Shown one piece after another: positions 44,153 through 55,859 of a DNA stretch of 64,000 nt. This stretch comes from Smittium culicis. Its lineage: Eukaryota > Kickxellomycota > Harpellomycetes > Harpellales > Legeriomycetaceae. The position numbers and the translations under genes are program-made. Positions within the stretch are counted from its first letter, which is position 1; every line of letters begins with the position of its first letter. The notes under the pieces were generated by a model. That model saw only the letters and a program-made list of their open reading frames with translations. It was not told where the DNA came from and did no database searches. The stretch spans positions 1 to 64,000 of the forward strand of contig LSSN01000021.1 of the NCBI GenBank assembly GCA_001970855.1, read 5' to 3'.

Positions 44153-46940
44153 ATATTATAACTTTATTACGCTTAAATAATACTCATATTTTAATAAAAT
44201 AGCCAAAATAAACTTAAAAACTAATAATAAAAATTTTAATAGATTTATATGATTCACTTTTTAAAAAACTGGTTTATTGGGGGAATTAAAATAGTAGATC
44301 CGTCAAATAATTAGAAGACGATGATTGCGCATTATTTTATAGAAATTTCTCTAATTAAAAAGCAGGCACCAAACTTACGTACATATAATTTAATTTTAAA
44401 AGTAAAAACTAGTCTAAATTTTCCAAAATTTTAACATGTTATAGATCTTGGCAAGCTTAACAAAGTTGAATTATTGTATAAAAATCTACAGACTACGCGT
44501 TAAATAGTTAATTATAAAAAGATTTTTTTAACAAGGGTAAATATAGTAAAAAAAAAAGTCAATTCAGATATAAATAAATTCACAAATCCTATTGGCTCGA
44601 ACATAAGAAAAAACAAAAGTCAAAAATTAAGAAAAAAGAGACTGCGGATAGAATGTAAATTGAGATAAAATATATAAGTGCAGAACATGAAGTAAAATGA
44701 TATATATTGTGAAAAAGTAATAGCAGAAAGATTGTGAGTGCAGCACAGATTAAAGCGAATTAGAGTAAATAAAATAGTGAAGCAGTATATTCTGTGTAGA
44801 GCTGAATATTCAATAAAGTGATGACAGTGATAGCATCGTGAGCAGTGAGTTCAGATCGATGAGAATTGAGAGTGTAGTGAATAATGTTTTTGTAGAGTAT
44901 TGACCAGCTTTGATTTTTTTTATATGCATATTTGATGAAGGTACTGCAATATTATGATTACTGTTTTCCTAATTTATTTGATTTACTATTTTCAAGCTCT
45001 AATTTGATGATATTATTTAATATAATATACACTGTCGTATATAATTTCAACATTTTTTTACGAAAATATTGCTATTGACTTAATATATTATGCTGTGATT
45101 CCGTTTATATCGTTTTCAATCTCATTAGTTATTAATTTTTAAATCCACATAACTAATCCAATATAATCTATTATTATTATTTTTAACGCAGAAATCGTAT
45201 TGAATTATAGCTGAATTAATCAAAACCAAATATTTATGGTTTAACCGCTTTTATATATCGATTTGGTTAATTAGAAAATGCATGCCAAACTTGAGCGCTT
45301 TTAATTTAATTAGCATAGTTTAGCATTGTTAATTAAATCCAATACTTTACCATTTCGCTGATATTGACAAACTTCATAAAGTTTTATTAATTGATAATGG
45401 AATAAGAATACGCGAATGCTGTATATCTCTGAACTGTAAATAAAAAAAAAGCGAAAAAATGCGAATATTTATTAGATAATTTTCGTAAACTATAACATTT
45501 TAGCATATACTAGAAAAAAACTTAGTTAATCGCATATGTTTCGATAATTAAGCCAAGAGAGTCACGTGATCCTGAAAAAAAATTAAATTCTCATTATTTC
45601 CGCAACAAATGTTATCAATTCCCTCTCCAAATTTTTAAAATTACTGATTTTAATGTACTTTTGATCTGTTATTTATCAAGATAAACGTCTTATGTTTATA
45701 TAATTAACTCCCTATTATAACTTTCTCCCCAACCATCACAAAAGTACAAGATATACAGTGATTTTGGTAAGCATTTAATTTATTATATGTTTTATTCTCG
45801 CAAAAGGACTATTCTTTTTTTTTATTATTTAAAGACCGCCAGATTTAGTCTTTATTTCCGGGGCAGAGTTAATCTCCCGCATTTTTTTTTACTTATTACC
45901 TTTTTTTTGGAATATCCTTTTTTTATCATTTCTTTGTAATCATATTTCCTCCATCTCCTATCTTAAAATACAAAATATTACCATAACAATACCTAGTAAA
46001 TCAAAAATAATTAATTCTTTGATTCGAAATAGCATCGGATTATTTTATTGGATAATATTCTCATCTGAAGATCTAAATTTTCTAACACTGACGAGCAAGC
46101 TCAAAAAAAATGAACCTTTTGAAATCATTAGTTTTAATTTAAGGCAATGAGGGGGGTGTATAAGAAATTTTATAGTTTTTTTTATTATGATTATTATTTT
46201 TTATTTCGCCCAGCTATAGCCTGATAAAACTTATGTTCAAACATATTCTACTGGTTTTTAAGATTTATTATTATTAGAAAAATTTTATTTTAGCTCAAAA
46301 AGCTATTTGCTAATATAAAAATGCATATTTTTTAAAATATTTACCATTTGACTAATTAATAAAACAACAAAAGCATTTAAAGTTTTTTTTAGAGAAAATT
46401 TGGCCTCTGAAAGGGTTAAACTTTATCATTACAGTTATAAAATGGTCTAAACAGCTTAGCTAATAAAATCATCTAGTTATAGCTAAGAAATAGATTTTCA
46501 AGTTTAAAAATCTCCTATCATATTAAGAATCCCTGTAATAATAATTTAATGAAATTGTAAAGTGCACTATTGTGTTATCCTTATTATCTTTCGACAAAGT
46601 TAAATAAGGGAATCTTTATGTAAAGGCCATTTCATATTGTAAGCTGTTATAGTGTATAAGATCGCATAAAATTTTAATAGCCAACGATTATAATCTTTTT
46701 TATTTTCATTGGATGAAAATTCCATAAAAAAACAAACAGATAGATAAATCGAAATTCCTTATCAACTTTGCCATCAATATTTAAAATCATAGAGTGCCTA
46801 AGCTAATAATATTGAACTAAAAAAAGTGTTCTCATCTATCAGAACCTTCCAAATGAGAACAGGTGGGCGGGGCTTAATATCTCTCAACCATTATTTATTA
46901 TGTATTAACCTTCGCTCTAAATATATCGATCATTTTTAAA
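44153..46940. other. Long AT-rich intergenic region
   Basis: About 2.8 kb without genes. At about 44,600-44,890 the plus strand is markedly purine-rich with few C residues (gtgagcagtgagttcagatc and similar), with no open frame. At 46,555-46,612 the stretch gtaaagtgcac...tccttattatctttcg resembles the DIRS leader (8034-8080), and 46,667-46,720 resembles the same leader inverted, so a damaged DIRS end may be present. Nothing else is recognised. Confidence 0.4.
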
Positions 46941-46989
46941 ATTATTCAGAGATAAGACATATTAAGCTACTCCAAATTTAAAATCAGCT

Positions 46990-47140
46990 CATTCAATTTT
47001 TTGAAGGATTTCTTGATAGTTGATAATAAGTATTAAAGATAGTATAGTTCGGCCAAATGAAATGGCAAACTAAATCACCAGCGGATACTCCAGCACTCAC
47101 AGCTAGATTGAAAGGTATTTCTCTACCCATTATGTGCTGC
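46990..47140 (-). pseudogene. DIRS tyrosine recombinase C-terminal remnant
   Basis: Minus-strand reading: IMGREIPFNLAVSAGVSAGD, then HFIWPNYTIFNTYYQLSRNP. It matches GREISATIATNSGVSSDE and HAF(W)SDYSIFDTYY at 11,850-11,960. The Trp and the residue after DTYY are not stops here, which shows what the stops in the other copy replaced. The N-terminal part of the recombinase is not readable. Confidence 0.8.
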
Positions 47141-48076
47141 TATTCTTGGACTGGGGTATATTAGATTCAATATCGAATGGATATACTATTCGAAAATATC
47201 TATTCAATGTTATGAAATATTGAAAAATAAATAAAAATAATTTATAATTATCATATGATCAATTTTACTGGCTTTTCAAATTTTCAAAGACATTGAACCA
47301 CTTTTGATAATTGAAATTATAAAATTCGCTATAATTAAAAAAAATAAATAATTTCCATAGTAAAATCCTCTAAGAAAAAATAAAAGCAAATCAAGTAAAG
47401 ATTCAAAAGGAAATACCTAAGGAGAAAGATTAAGATAAAATAATAAATATACTCACAGCCTCAATATGAAATTGAAGTCAAAAAACCTCAAAATAAGCGC
47501 CAAAAATACTTGAAACACAAATTTAGTTTTATTAATAGTTTTTACTCAGTTTATATTTTATTTTTATATTAGCAATCCATCTAGCAATTATAGAAACTTT
47601 TATTAATCAAAAAATAAACTTAGGACAGCTTTTATCTTATAAAAATATTAATTATTGATAATTAAGGGCTTATTTTGGTTATTGATGTATCGAACTAATC
47701 TGTTGAATACCCAGTTTCATTTTTAGTATGAGTATTTGGGCATATAATAGCACTCATTATTCTTTTTATGAGGTATAATTCATATTGAACACAAAATTTG
47801 ATCATTGTAAAAAATTATGTAATGGATTTTATACTATTAGAAACCAAAATTTTCTAAAAGATATAATATTACTAAATTTTTAATTTATTGATCCACACAG
47901 CCGTTATTTTCGTTTAAATTTTATATATTTCTGGCACGAAGAAATCCTGCTAATAATAATAGATAGAAAATCTCGCAGCTATTTTTTAAATCATGAAGGT
48001 AGAGTTAGAGCTCCATTCTCTGATAGTATTCACTGATAAATAATATTTGCGTAAGATTCATTATAAAAGAACAAGA

Positions 48077-48292
48077 TTAATAGTCGTCCAACGTCTTTAT
48101 AAAATCGGTTAAAATGTATTGTGAAGCACGTTTATATGGATTTTCGGAAAGGTTATAAGGTGCTATTATTATACCTTTATTATTTCCACATTTAATATGC
48201 CAACTATATAAATTTCTGTGAGGAGCTTTATAATAATCGGCGCAGAAATCAGCTAAGGTTTCTCCTTTGAAATTTTTCGGCATAGAAAGCAT
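48077..48292 (-). pseudogene. Unrecognised protein-like fragment inside DIRS copy
   Basis: A 71-codon open stretch on the minus strand (MLSMPKNFKGETLADFC, then APHRNLYSWHIKCGNN and IIIAPYNLSENPYKRASQYI). Composition and aromatic spacing look like real protein, and broken continuations can be followed upstream to about 48,500 (KNSHSTYKKPKIIDFFKKK). It has no counterpart in the copy at 7909-12039. It may be part of an element inserted into this DIRS copy. I cannot name a family. Confidence 0.3.
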
Positions 48293-49094
48293 TTCTGGAT
48301 ATAACTATATTATGATCGGTAGCAGAAAGTAATTTATGGGAATATACGAGCTCAATGGCTCAATTTTTTACGCCCTGCGTTTTGAGGAAACGCAATTTAT
48401 AATACAAGTCATTAATCTCCTTTTTTTTTAAAGAAATCGATTATTTTCGGCTTTTTGTATGTTGAATGACTGTTTTTACTTGCAAAAAAAGTTTTTGTGA
48501 TATATAAAGCGCCACTATATTCGTAAAAAATATCTTTGGTTCCCATATTTTAGTCGCTAGTCCATTTATTACTCATTCTAGGCAGTAATTTTGGGATACC
48601 AGCAAATTATACCTCAGGGTGGTCAGAATAAAAGGATACTTGATTCTCAAAAATTTAATTCTACCGTATTCATTCATAATTTTTTGTTATTCCGGAACTA
48701 ATTTTATGAATAAAATATCTAATGATATTACTAGACTTCCAGTTGGTTAAGTCTACGTTGAGATATAGCTATTCTTATTTTATTTAGCATTATTGAATTG
48801 GTTATGGCCAATTAATATTTTTATTATTTGGCCAAATATGTCGGAGAGACTATTATTCCTATCATAATTTGTTACATACAATTTAATCTAATCAAATTAT
48901 ATACTCTATCTCTTTTTATATCAGATCTAGTACAATTTGATTATACGCTAATCAAATTCTAGTTAACTTAATCAACCACTAAACTCCTGGTGGTGGTTTT
49001 GGAGGAAATTGAAAAAATATTTATTTTGTCTATAAAACCACTTATTGTATATTTTTAGTTTATATGTAGTATAATTTGAATCGCTTTTGAATCT

Positions 49095-49113
49095 CTCTCT
49101 CTCTCTTTTCTTA
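49095..49113 (+). repeat. (TC)n tract inside the minus-strand DIRS copy
   Basis: About nine TC units then tttt. The same kind of tract opens each LINE copy, but no LINE 5' sequence follows here. Confidence 0.8.
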
Positions 49114-51219
49114 AATATAAAAATTTCAAATATAATATAATCTAACACTAGCAGTAGTATTTTTCTAGCTTGAAGCATCCATTTAAATTTCTGGTCCATA
49201 GCGTGATTTTAGGGCTGTGAATGTCTCAATCGGTAGATGTTATTCTCTTTTAGCTACCATCCTGCTGGGGGAATCTGCTGTATTCAAAATTACATATATA
49301 AGTAAATACAGAGATAATTTGGTTTTCAGGCAGAAAAATCAAGTTTATCGAGATATTAAGCAGTTGTGGAGAGGTCTTGCGCCTGAATTTATTCGGATAG
49401 GTGAGTGATTTTTGTAATCTCTGAGTAAACCAACACTGACAGGCTCGTCAAAACCTCAGAATCATTGAATAAAATACCTTCAATAGTTCTATTGCGCTGA
49501 TACAAGTATTCCTTAATTTGGAGCTTCTTTGGTTTGATTTTGAACTACGACACTCTATGATACTTTATTTTGTGCATATAAGGTGTATGAGAACTTTCAT
49601 TTATATTTTTATCGCTATAAAAAAATCTGATGCACAAAGTTTATTCATCCAGAACCATTGATTATTAGTTGATTTTTTATCGGACATTTATCAAATTCCA
49701 TCTATTATAATTGGTCAGAGCTCATCTATTGAGAAGATTATGGATTCTATGAGTCTTTCTACCAAGAGGCAATATTACTGAAATCGACTGGTAATTTCCT
49801 ATTGAACTTAAAAGGCATCCCAGTTTCACCTATTCCTAGCCCATTAATCTTAACTCTCGATTGAGGTCTTCAATCTTTGTCTAAAGATTCTTGGAGACAA
49901 TTATCTGATGTTTATCAATATCCAAAGGTTTAATATTGAGTTATACTGGGAGGATGACGATTCTTTGGAATCGAAGCTGAATTAAAGCGCCAGTATATTT
50001 TTATAATTTAATCGAAAGATTTTTTTTCTTAATTTCAAGTCTATAATATTATAAGCAGGCTGTCTATGGTATCCAAAATATAGACATCACATCAATATAG
50101 CTCATTTTATTTGTAAACTAATTATATTTGTGCTTAAAAACGGCTTAAATAACGGTCTGAATGGTATGATGCCGAATCTAAAACTTCAGAAATTTGCTGT
50201 AAATCATATTTTACACGATTTTACTCAGAATATCTATAATCTTAAAGAAGCTAATCCGAGATAAAATTTTTCAGGCAAAAGAAAACCTCTCTGTATTGTA
50301 GTTTTGTTCACCATAAATATATTTTAAGCTTCCTAAGATTAGTTAAATGGGCAAACTTTTCCACTTTTCTTGATTTAAATAAGATAATGGATTAAAATTC
50401 AGGTTTCTTTGATTTTATATCATCGATTTCTAGCTTGAGTAGGAGAGAGTTTGATAATTTTATTAAACCTTTGATGAAATTTATTACCAGCTTTCTTTAT
50501 ATAGATGCGATTGTTACGTCATAAATGATTATTGAGCTCACCTCACTGAGTATGACTCTGAAAAAATAGGAGCAACTCCATAACTGGACTCTTCTGTAGC
50601 AAAAATTCGACTTTCAGTAGGCTTTTCGTATCAGAATAGTCCAGTTATAGAGAGCAGGAGTTCTCGAAACGGATTCTACCCCCCCTTGATATCCATCCAA
50701 TCTATCCCCAGTTATTTAGTCTAGATCAAACCTATTTTATCATACTGAGGTTTTCCATCGCTTATGAGCTGTTCTGAGTTTCTATAATGGCCTCAATCAC
50801 AGCCACGATCTCTTCTGCGAAAATTTTACTGTCTGTCAGAGGTCTTGTTGGTTAGATTACTTCTGGAAAAATAGTAGCTGAGGTGCTCAGCTCAAGAAAA
50901 ATGTTGTTGTTTAATGTATCCTTTGTAATTGGGTTCTGCTGATGGTTGAGAAAGGGTAGAGTTTGCAGCCGTTCCGCTTCTAGATTATTGGCTATGAGCG
51001 AGTTCAACCAATCGAGATACATTACTATAAAGTGTCAGAATCGGCCAGTTGAGTCATTTTTCTGGAAACTTTATTCATTTATATATAATCCAGCTTTGAT
51101 TGGGTTGCTGTAACTTCACTTCAGATATTAGAGTTCTTATTGTGCTAGCAAAATAATCTTTGTGTTCCTCTGTAGTATCGATTCCAGATTTTTCTTTAAT
51201 CTCTAGATGGAAGCAATGT

Positions 51220-51430
51220 TAGGCTAGTCTGGATGATTGTTCTAAAGCTTTCCGAATTCCATAGATAACGGTGTAAGTTTTATTCACTATTTTAAATGCT
51301 GTACTGTTCACATGATGTGGGGCGTAGTTCAATTAGCTAATTTTCGAGGGAAATTGATTCGTAATGTTTCCTTCTTCTTCTGTCAGAGATGAGTCGAATA
51401 AATCCTCTTCAAATCGTAGGAAGCGCATCA
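51220..51430 (-). pseudogene. DIRS gag remnant
   Basis: Minus-strand reading: ALPTI, stop, EDLFDSSLTEEEGNITNQF, then LNYAPHHVNSTAFKIVNKTY and IYGIRKALEQSS. It lines up with LPSIEEDFFRTPLTKEE and MNYIPPPLNGS at 8340-8460 and with the intact gag at the left edge of the window. Downstream gag sequence as far as about 50,300 is too broken to delimit. Confidence 0.7.
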
Positions 51431-52052
51431 GTAGGCTCTCGATAAACAGTCGAGTCGATTGCTGATGTCATTGTTGTATCGTATAGATTCTCTGAATCTT
51501 GGTTACTCTCCTTTTAACGCACGAGTATTTTTAACAGTTCTTTTAATACCCTGATTTAGTTTTGGCTTGCGGGACACGAGTTTATATTATCTGTTTCGTG
51601 TTATATTAGTTTGACGCAACAAAATTTCCAAGTTGAAAATCATTAAGATGGTAGATTACCTTTAAGAAAGAAAATACGAAAGGATAAACTAATTTTGTGC
51701 TTTACATTCTATATATTTGCTTTTTAATTTTTTCATTTTAATCATTTTATTTTTATTTAGTTGTAATTTTTATATTTATATTATTAAATAAGGTTATAAA
51801 TTTTTATATTTCCTCTCTTTGAGTTATAGTTGAGCAAATACTAGAATATTTCTAGTGATAAAACAATTCACAGCTAAAATCATATATTTATCATAATAAT
51901 ATACATATTAAGTAAAATTTTTGGGATACAGGGAAATTATAAGCGATTTATACATTAAAAAGGCAAAAAAGAGATGTGTGGTGTAAAAAAGCTAATTTCT
52001 TTTTATTATTTTTTAATGTGTTATTTTATACATTTGTACCAATGATTTATAA

Positions 52053-53464
52053 TTATAGTTTACTTTGTGGGTATATGAGCTTATATAATTCCGAGGATTT
52101 TAATGTTTTAGCGACTCTTCCAGCGGAGGGCGTAATTGATTTTATGTTAGAGGGAGCGAGTTCAGGGTAGTTTTTTTGAATAGATGATAAGACCATTTCG
52201 AAGAGTATCGAGTTACCAAGAGAGTTTAGGTGCAAACCGTCGTAAAAGTATTTTTCATAGCCATCAAAGTGTGTAGAGGTTTTACAACATGTGGGGCAGT
52301 TGCTTTCATTTTTGGATCTTGATAAATTGGCGATCTTTGCCAGACTCGATACGAAATTTTTGCCAGCAGCAGCAATCGTCGAAGTTTTTGATATGGCGGA
52401 AAGTTTATTGTTTAGAACTTGTTCCTCCAAGCGAGTGAATATATCTACAACCGGAATGTTGAACTGAGCGCCAACTTGTTTTACTACGTTGACGTAGTTT
52501 CGTACAGTATCGTTGCACCTATCTAACTTGCTGTTTGGGTTTTTCGTTTGCAGAAATTTAAGCCATTGCTGTTCGTTAACAGGAGGCGGGGTTATGAGCA
52601 AAACTTTTATCTGGTCTGCATTATGTACAGGTGATATATCTCTATTCTTGTTGTTAATGTCAGAAATAAGCGTTATCATCTCATTTAAATTTCTTGAGAA
52701 TTCTGCTAGTGGAACATGGCTTGTTTGCTTGCTAAGCGAGTTGTCCGCTGCGTCATTAACACCAAGAAAAATGACTACCAGTCGTATTTTTGGTTGTATT
52801 TTTATATCATTGGGTTTATCTTTATTCAAATATGTTGTCCTGGCACTCCCATATTTATCTAAAGAGCTGTGTGAGATGATTGAGCTGGATTGGCTGAAAA
52901 GGGCAGAGAAAATAGGTTTAGACCACCGAGTGTTGTACCCTTAATATACCAAAAGCCGAAAATAAATTAGGACAAATAGCAAAGAATTATTTAGGATTTA
53001 AATACATAATAATTACTAAGATAAGCGATTAATAAAACCTGGAATATACCAAGTATTACAAAATGTATAAAATTAATCAGTATTTAATTTCAGAGACAAA
53101 ACAAGTTTTCCTAGTGAATTGATAAATAGAAAAATTACCCGCAAAACCTCGGTTCAGAATGTCGATTTTCCCAGAATAAGCGTTTGCAAGCTGTGCCACC
53201 CACCCAGAATTTTCAGTATTCCAAGCCCACTATAAAAATATATAAAATATATAAAGATGTTTATTATAGAGCATTATAATAGTTGGTAAATAAAGGAGCA
53301 AGTATTGCGCCTTATCTACCCTTTCACTTCATTGTGGAAAGGGTATAAGTCGTGGTAAAAATATTGTCTAGTATAACTGTTTAGTTTGAAAGAGTATGTA
53401 CCTGAGTGCTTGAGCCTCCAAAGGCTATGAATTTGTCGTAGTCAAAGTTTTTATACTGCTGCAT
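52053..53464 (-). CDS. SGNH/GDSL esterase, isoamyl-acetate hydrolase (Iah1) type
   Basis: Three exons on the minus strand: 53402-53464, 53139-53229 and 52053-52939, giving 346 aa. Exon 1 ends with block I, DKFIAFGGSSTQ; the family's GDSxT has become GGSST, keeping the catalytic Ser but not the Asp before it. Exon 2 reads NSGWVAQLANAYSGKIDILN and the junction gives NRGFAGYNTRWS, the usual Iah1 block II. Block III is FLGVNDAAD (about 109-117, GxND intact) and block V is YDGLHLNSLGN, with catalytic Asp285 and His288. Iah1 proteins hydrolyse short acetate esters. This one is roughly 100 residues longer than yeast Iah1, with an extra Cys-containing segment (SNCPTCCKTSTHFDGY) before block V. It is divergent from the dynactin gene. 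Confidence 0.88.
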
Positions 53465-54009
53465 GGATTTCTTGTTCTAGATTATTTTTTATTCAAGAGA
53501 GCTGGGAAAAGATAAAATTAATATAACACAAAAATTTGGATATACAAGTGCAGTTTAAGTATTTTCTGCTGCTTGAGTATTTAAGCAGTTGAAAGAAAGG
53601 TACTTGTTTTTATATATCATTTCGGAGGGGGATTATAAATTATAATGTTGCAGCCAAATATTATATCATTTATTTAAACTTTAAGCAATAATATAAAAAA
53701 CTGAGTACAATTACAATTTTAAATACATTTTCTCCTGATTTTATGAAATGATTTGAAAATTGCAAATTTTATTTCATTTTTGGTATAGTTTTGAACCCGA
53801 CAGTTTTTTCTTCTGACCATTTACACTAAATTTTATAAATTTTAAAAATCTTTAAACCTTCCGATTTTTATTACTCATTACTCATTACTCATTAATCACT
53901 CGATCTCTGTACATTAAAATCACGAAAAATTTTTTGGGAATAATCTCGTTGTTTTCTTTAATTCCAAAAAAAATTTTCCTTTTCATAATCTTCGAATACA
54001 ACTATATAG
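53465..54009. promoter_or_regulatory. Shared upstream region of esterase and dynactin genes
   Basis: About 545 bases between divergent starts, so both promoters should lie here. It contains the tandem heptamer attactc at 53,870-53,894. No coding potential seen. Confidence 0.4.
53870..53894 (+). repeat. Tandem heptamer attactc, about 3.5 copies
   Basis: Perfect short tandem repeat about 115 bases before the DCTN6 start. Confidence 0.85.
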
Positions 54010-55064
54010 ATGGACGATCGGTTAGTTTAATTAATGCTTAGCAACAGCTAATATATTTATCATAATCGTTACTGATTAATTTATTTCTATTATTTTCAGG
54101 GTGCAGGTTTCACCTACCGCTTTAGTATGCGCAGATGTTAAGATCCAAGGCGACGTTAAAATAGGTAAATAGTCTTATCCCTAATATAACTCGTATAGAT
54201 TACCCTTTAATTTATTCCCTTGATTCTTTGATTCTTTAATATTTTTTTTGATTTATTATTGTATACTAGGGCCAGGTTTGATTTTTTTTTAAATACATCA
54301 GTCTCAACTTATTTATATATACCACATCATTTCACTCTGTATGAATATTAAATAAATGCTCTTTGATTAATAAAACATACTTTTAAGGCACTGTTGTTCA
54401 GTCTAGAGCTAGCATAATAGCAGAGAATGGGCCCATCATTATTGGGAGCAACAATATAATTTGCGAGCAGGTCACGATAACCAACAAGTAAATTTAAAAC
54501 CCTTTTAAATAGTCGTTAAAGATTACTATCTAATTGCTCATCTTGAGTTTTTACTGAACGATATCTTTAACTTTATATTAAATTATGCTGATTTTTATTT
54601 GATTTATTCTACATTTTTAGATTTAAAGAAATACTGAATATAGGCGATTCGAATACTTTTGAAGCTCGAGCGTGTAAATAAGACGTTTTTTTTATCAATA
54701 TCTATATATACTTTAACATACAGTTGCTTTGCCTTTTTATTTTGTTTTATTTAGGTTAAATTTTCTTATATGTGTTTGTTTAAAAAAATTTAAAGATGTA
54801 GAGAGTAAAGGAATCGGGCACAACAACAATATCCAAGCAGAAGCTAAGCTTCTGGGTTCGGCAGTTTTGGGGTCAAATTGCATTATCGGGATCAGATGTA
54901 CTTGCGACCATAACAATGAACTTACAAACGGGTCTGTTCTTTATGGGCTCAGCAACAAACATCGATTTCGCACAGACGATAATTCCGAGTTTATGGACAT
55001 TTCACAAAAGCATTTGCAGTATTTGAGGGAAGTTCTTCCTAAATACAACCACATGCGCAATTAG
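54010..55064 (+). CDS. DCTN6: Dynactin subunit p27 (DCTN6)
   Basis: Five exons: 54010-54020 (11 bases only), 54100-54164, 54388-54487, 54621-54673 and 54796-55064, giving 165 aa with consistent phases. The joined start reads MDDRVQVSPTALVCADV. The body is a left-handed beta-helix of hexapeptide repeats: KIQGDVKIGTVVQSRASII, GPIIIGSNNIICEQVTI, then NIGDSNTFEARAYVESKGIG and NNNIQAEAKLLGSAVLGSN. The C-terminus (YGLSNKHR, LQYLREVLPKYNHMRN) matches p27. The subunit sits with p25 at the pointed end of dynactin and helps the dynein motor bind cargo. The 5' junction of exon 5 was chosen for frame and repeat spacing (RAYVESKGIG); the first exon is the least secure piece. Confidence 0.88.
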
Positions 55065-55394
55065 ATACCTTTTTAATTTTTTCTTCGATATCAGAATGAG
55101 TCTATTTGTTTTTATCACTATGCTTTGTGTTCTTGAAAAAAAAAAAGTATAAATCAATAGATGTTATTAAATTTTCGTATCAACCTTCTTTTTATTTTTA
55201 GTAGTTGGCGGTATCTATTGGCGAAGAGTATTGAATTAAATTATAACTAAAATCTAGATTTTTTTTATCATTTCTATTTTTTTTTAAAAAAAAAAAGCTA
55301 AATTATAATACTATAAGCGGTTCAGAAGTATCAAAGATTAAGGCTTTATTAATAGATTTATTGTACAAATGTATAGCACCAAGTTAAATGTATG
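55065..55394. other. Convergent intergenic region
   Basis: About 330 AT-rich bases between DCTN6 and the next minus-strand gene. Only 3' ends are expected here. Confidence 0.4.
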
Positions 55395-55859
55395 TTATAA
55401 GACGTTAGCATATGATTGCTTTTGAGTTTGGCTGTTTCTTTTTTCGCTAGCTTTTTTGGGCTTTGGTGTAGAATTGCCGTTAGCATTGTTATATCCAGCG
55501 TTATGACCGTGTGAGGTATATTCATTATTGGATCTGGTCCAGGATTCGTTGGTCCCGCTTCTCGTAGCTCCTCCGCTACCCCCACTGCTTGATACTCTAC
55601 TGAACGACCTGCTTGATGGCCTACTGCTGTTCCCATCAATCGAAGATGCCCTGCTCCCGTTCCCACTCGAATTTGCGCTTTCGCCGCCGACCAAACTGCT
55701 TACTCTCGCGCTGCTCACATCCCGCAAAGGCTCGCCTGAATCACCCTTGCTACCGCTTTGATCGTGCTTTTGTTCGCCATATACAACGGTCTTTGGATCC
55801 CTCATCGCCTCGTTGTATGTCTCCTGCAAGAAACTCGAAATATCTGCCGTATTAAACAT
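55395..55859 (-). CDS. Ser/Gly-rich low-complexity protein of unknown function
   Basis: A 154-aa frame starting MFNTADISSFLQETYNEAMR. The first 35 residues look folded or motif-like (FLQETYNEAMRDPKTVVYGE). The rest is disordered Ser/Gly/Arg/Asn-rich sequence (SFSRVSSSGGSGGATRSG) ending SQTQKQSYANVL. GC content is higher than in neighbours. The reading extends in frame upstream of the Met to an acceptor (aattag at about 55,914), giving FIPPESTIFISSIHPQQQ before MFNTAD. A short first exon with ATG...AAAATG followed directly by gtaata (to about 55,980) could join it, making about 183 aa. I recognise no family; the composition suggests an RNA-binding or regulatory protein, which is a guess. Confidence 0.6.
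   Translation of the reverse strand: MFNTADISSFLQETYNEAMRDPKTVVYGEQKHDQSGSKGDSGEPLRDVSSARVSSLVGGESANSSGNGSRASSIDGNSSRPSSRSFSRVSSSGGSGGATRSGTNESWTRSNNEYTSHGHNAGYNNANGNSTPKPKKASEKRNSQTQKQSYANVL

Larger units (their letters stand above)
46941..51829 (-). mobile_element. Decayed DIRS-type retroelement, minus strand
   Basis: Read on the minus strand, it starts near 51,829 with tataactcaaagagaggaa, followed by a leader matching 7918-8090 (including ttagtttatcctttcg and ttctttc). Gag remnants lie near 51,430-51,220, reverse transcriptase remnants near 49,980, and the tyrosine recombinase end at 47,140-46,990. It ends at 46,941 with the inverted terminus (attcagagataagacatattaag on the plus strand, compare the right end at 12,000-12,039). 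At 4.9 kb it is about 0.8 kb longer than the copy at 7909-12039, so it probably carries an insertion, perhaps around 48,000-48,800. It is the most decayed of the near-complete copies. Confidence 0.8.

Noticed and set aside
49217..49408. Plus-strand frame with LWRGLAPEFIRIGE, resembling the tail of some LINE reverse transcriptases
   Set aside because: Only about 15 residues are suggestive, and the region is explained as part of the minus-strand DIRS copy. Not enough to call a second element.
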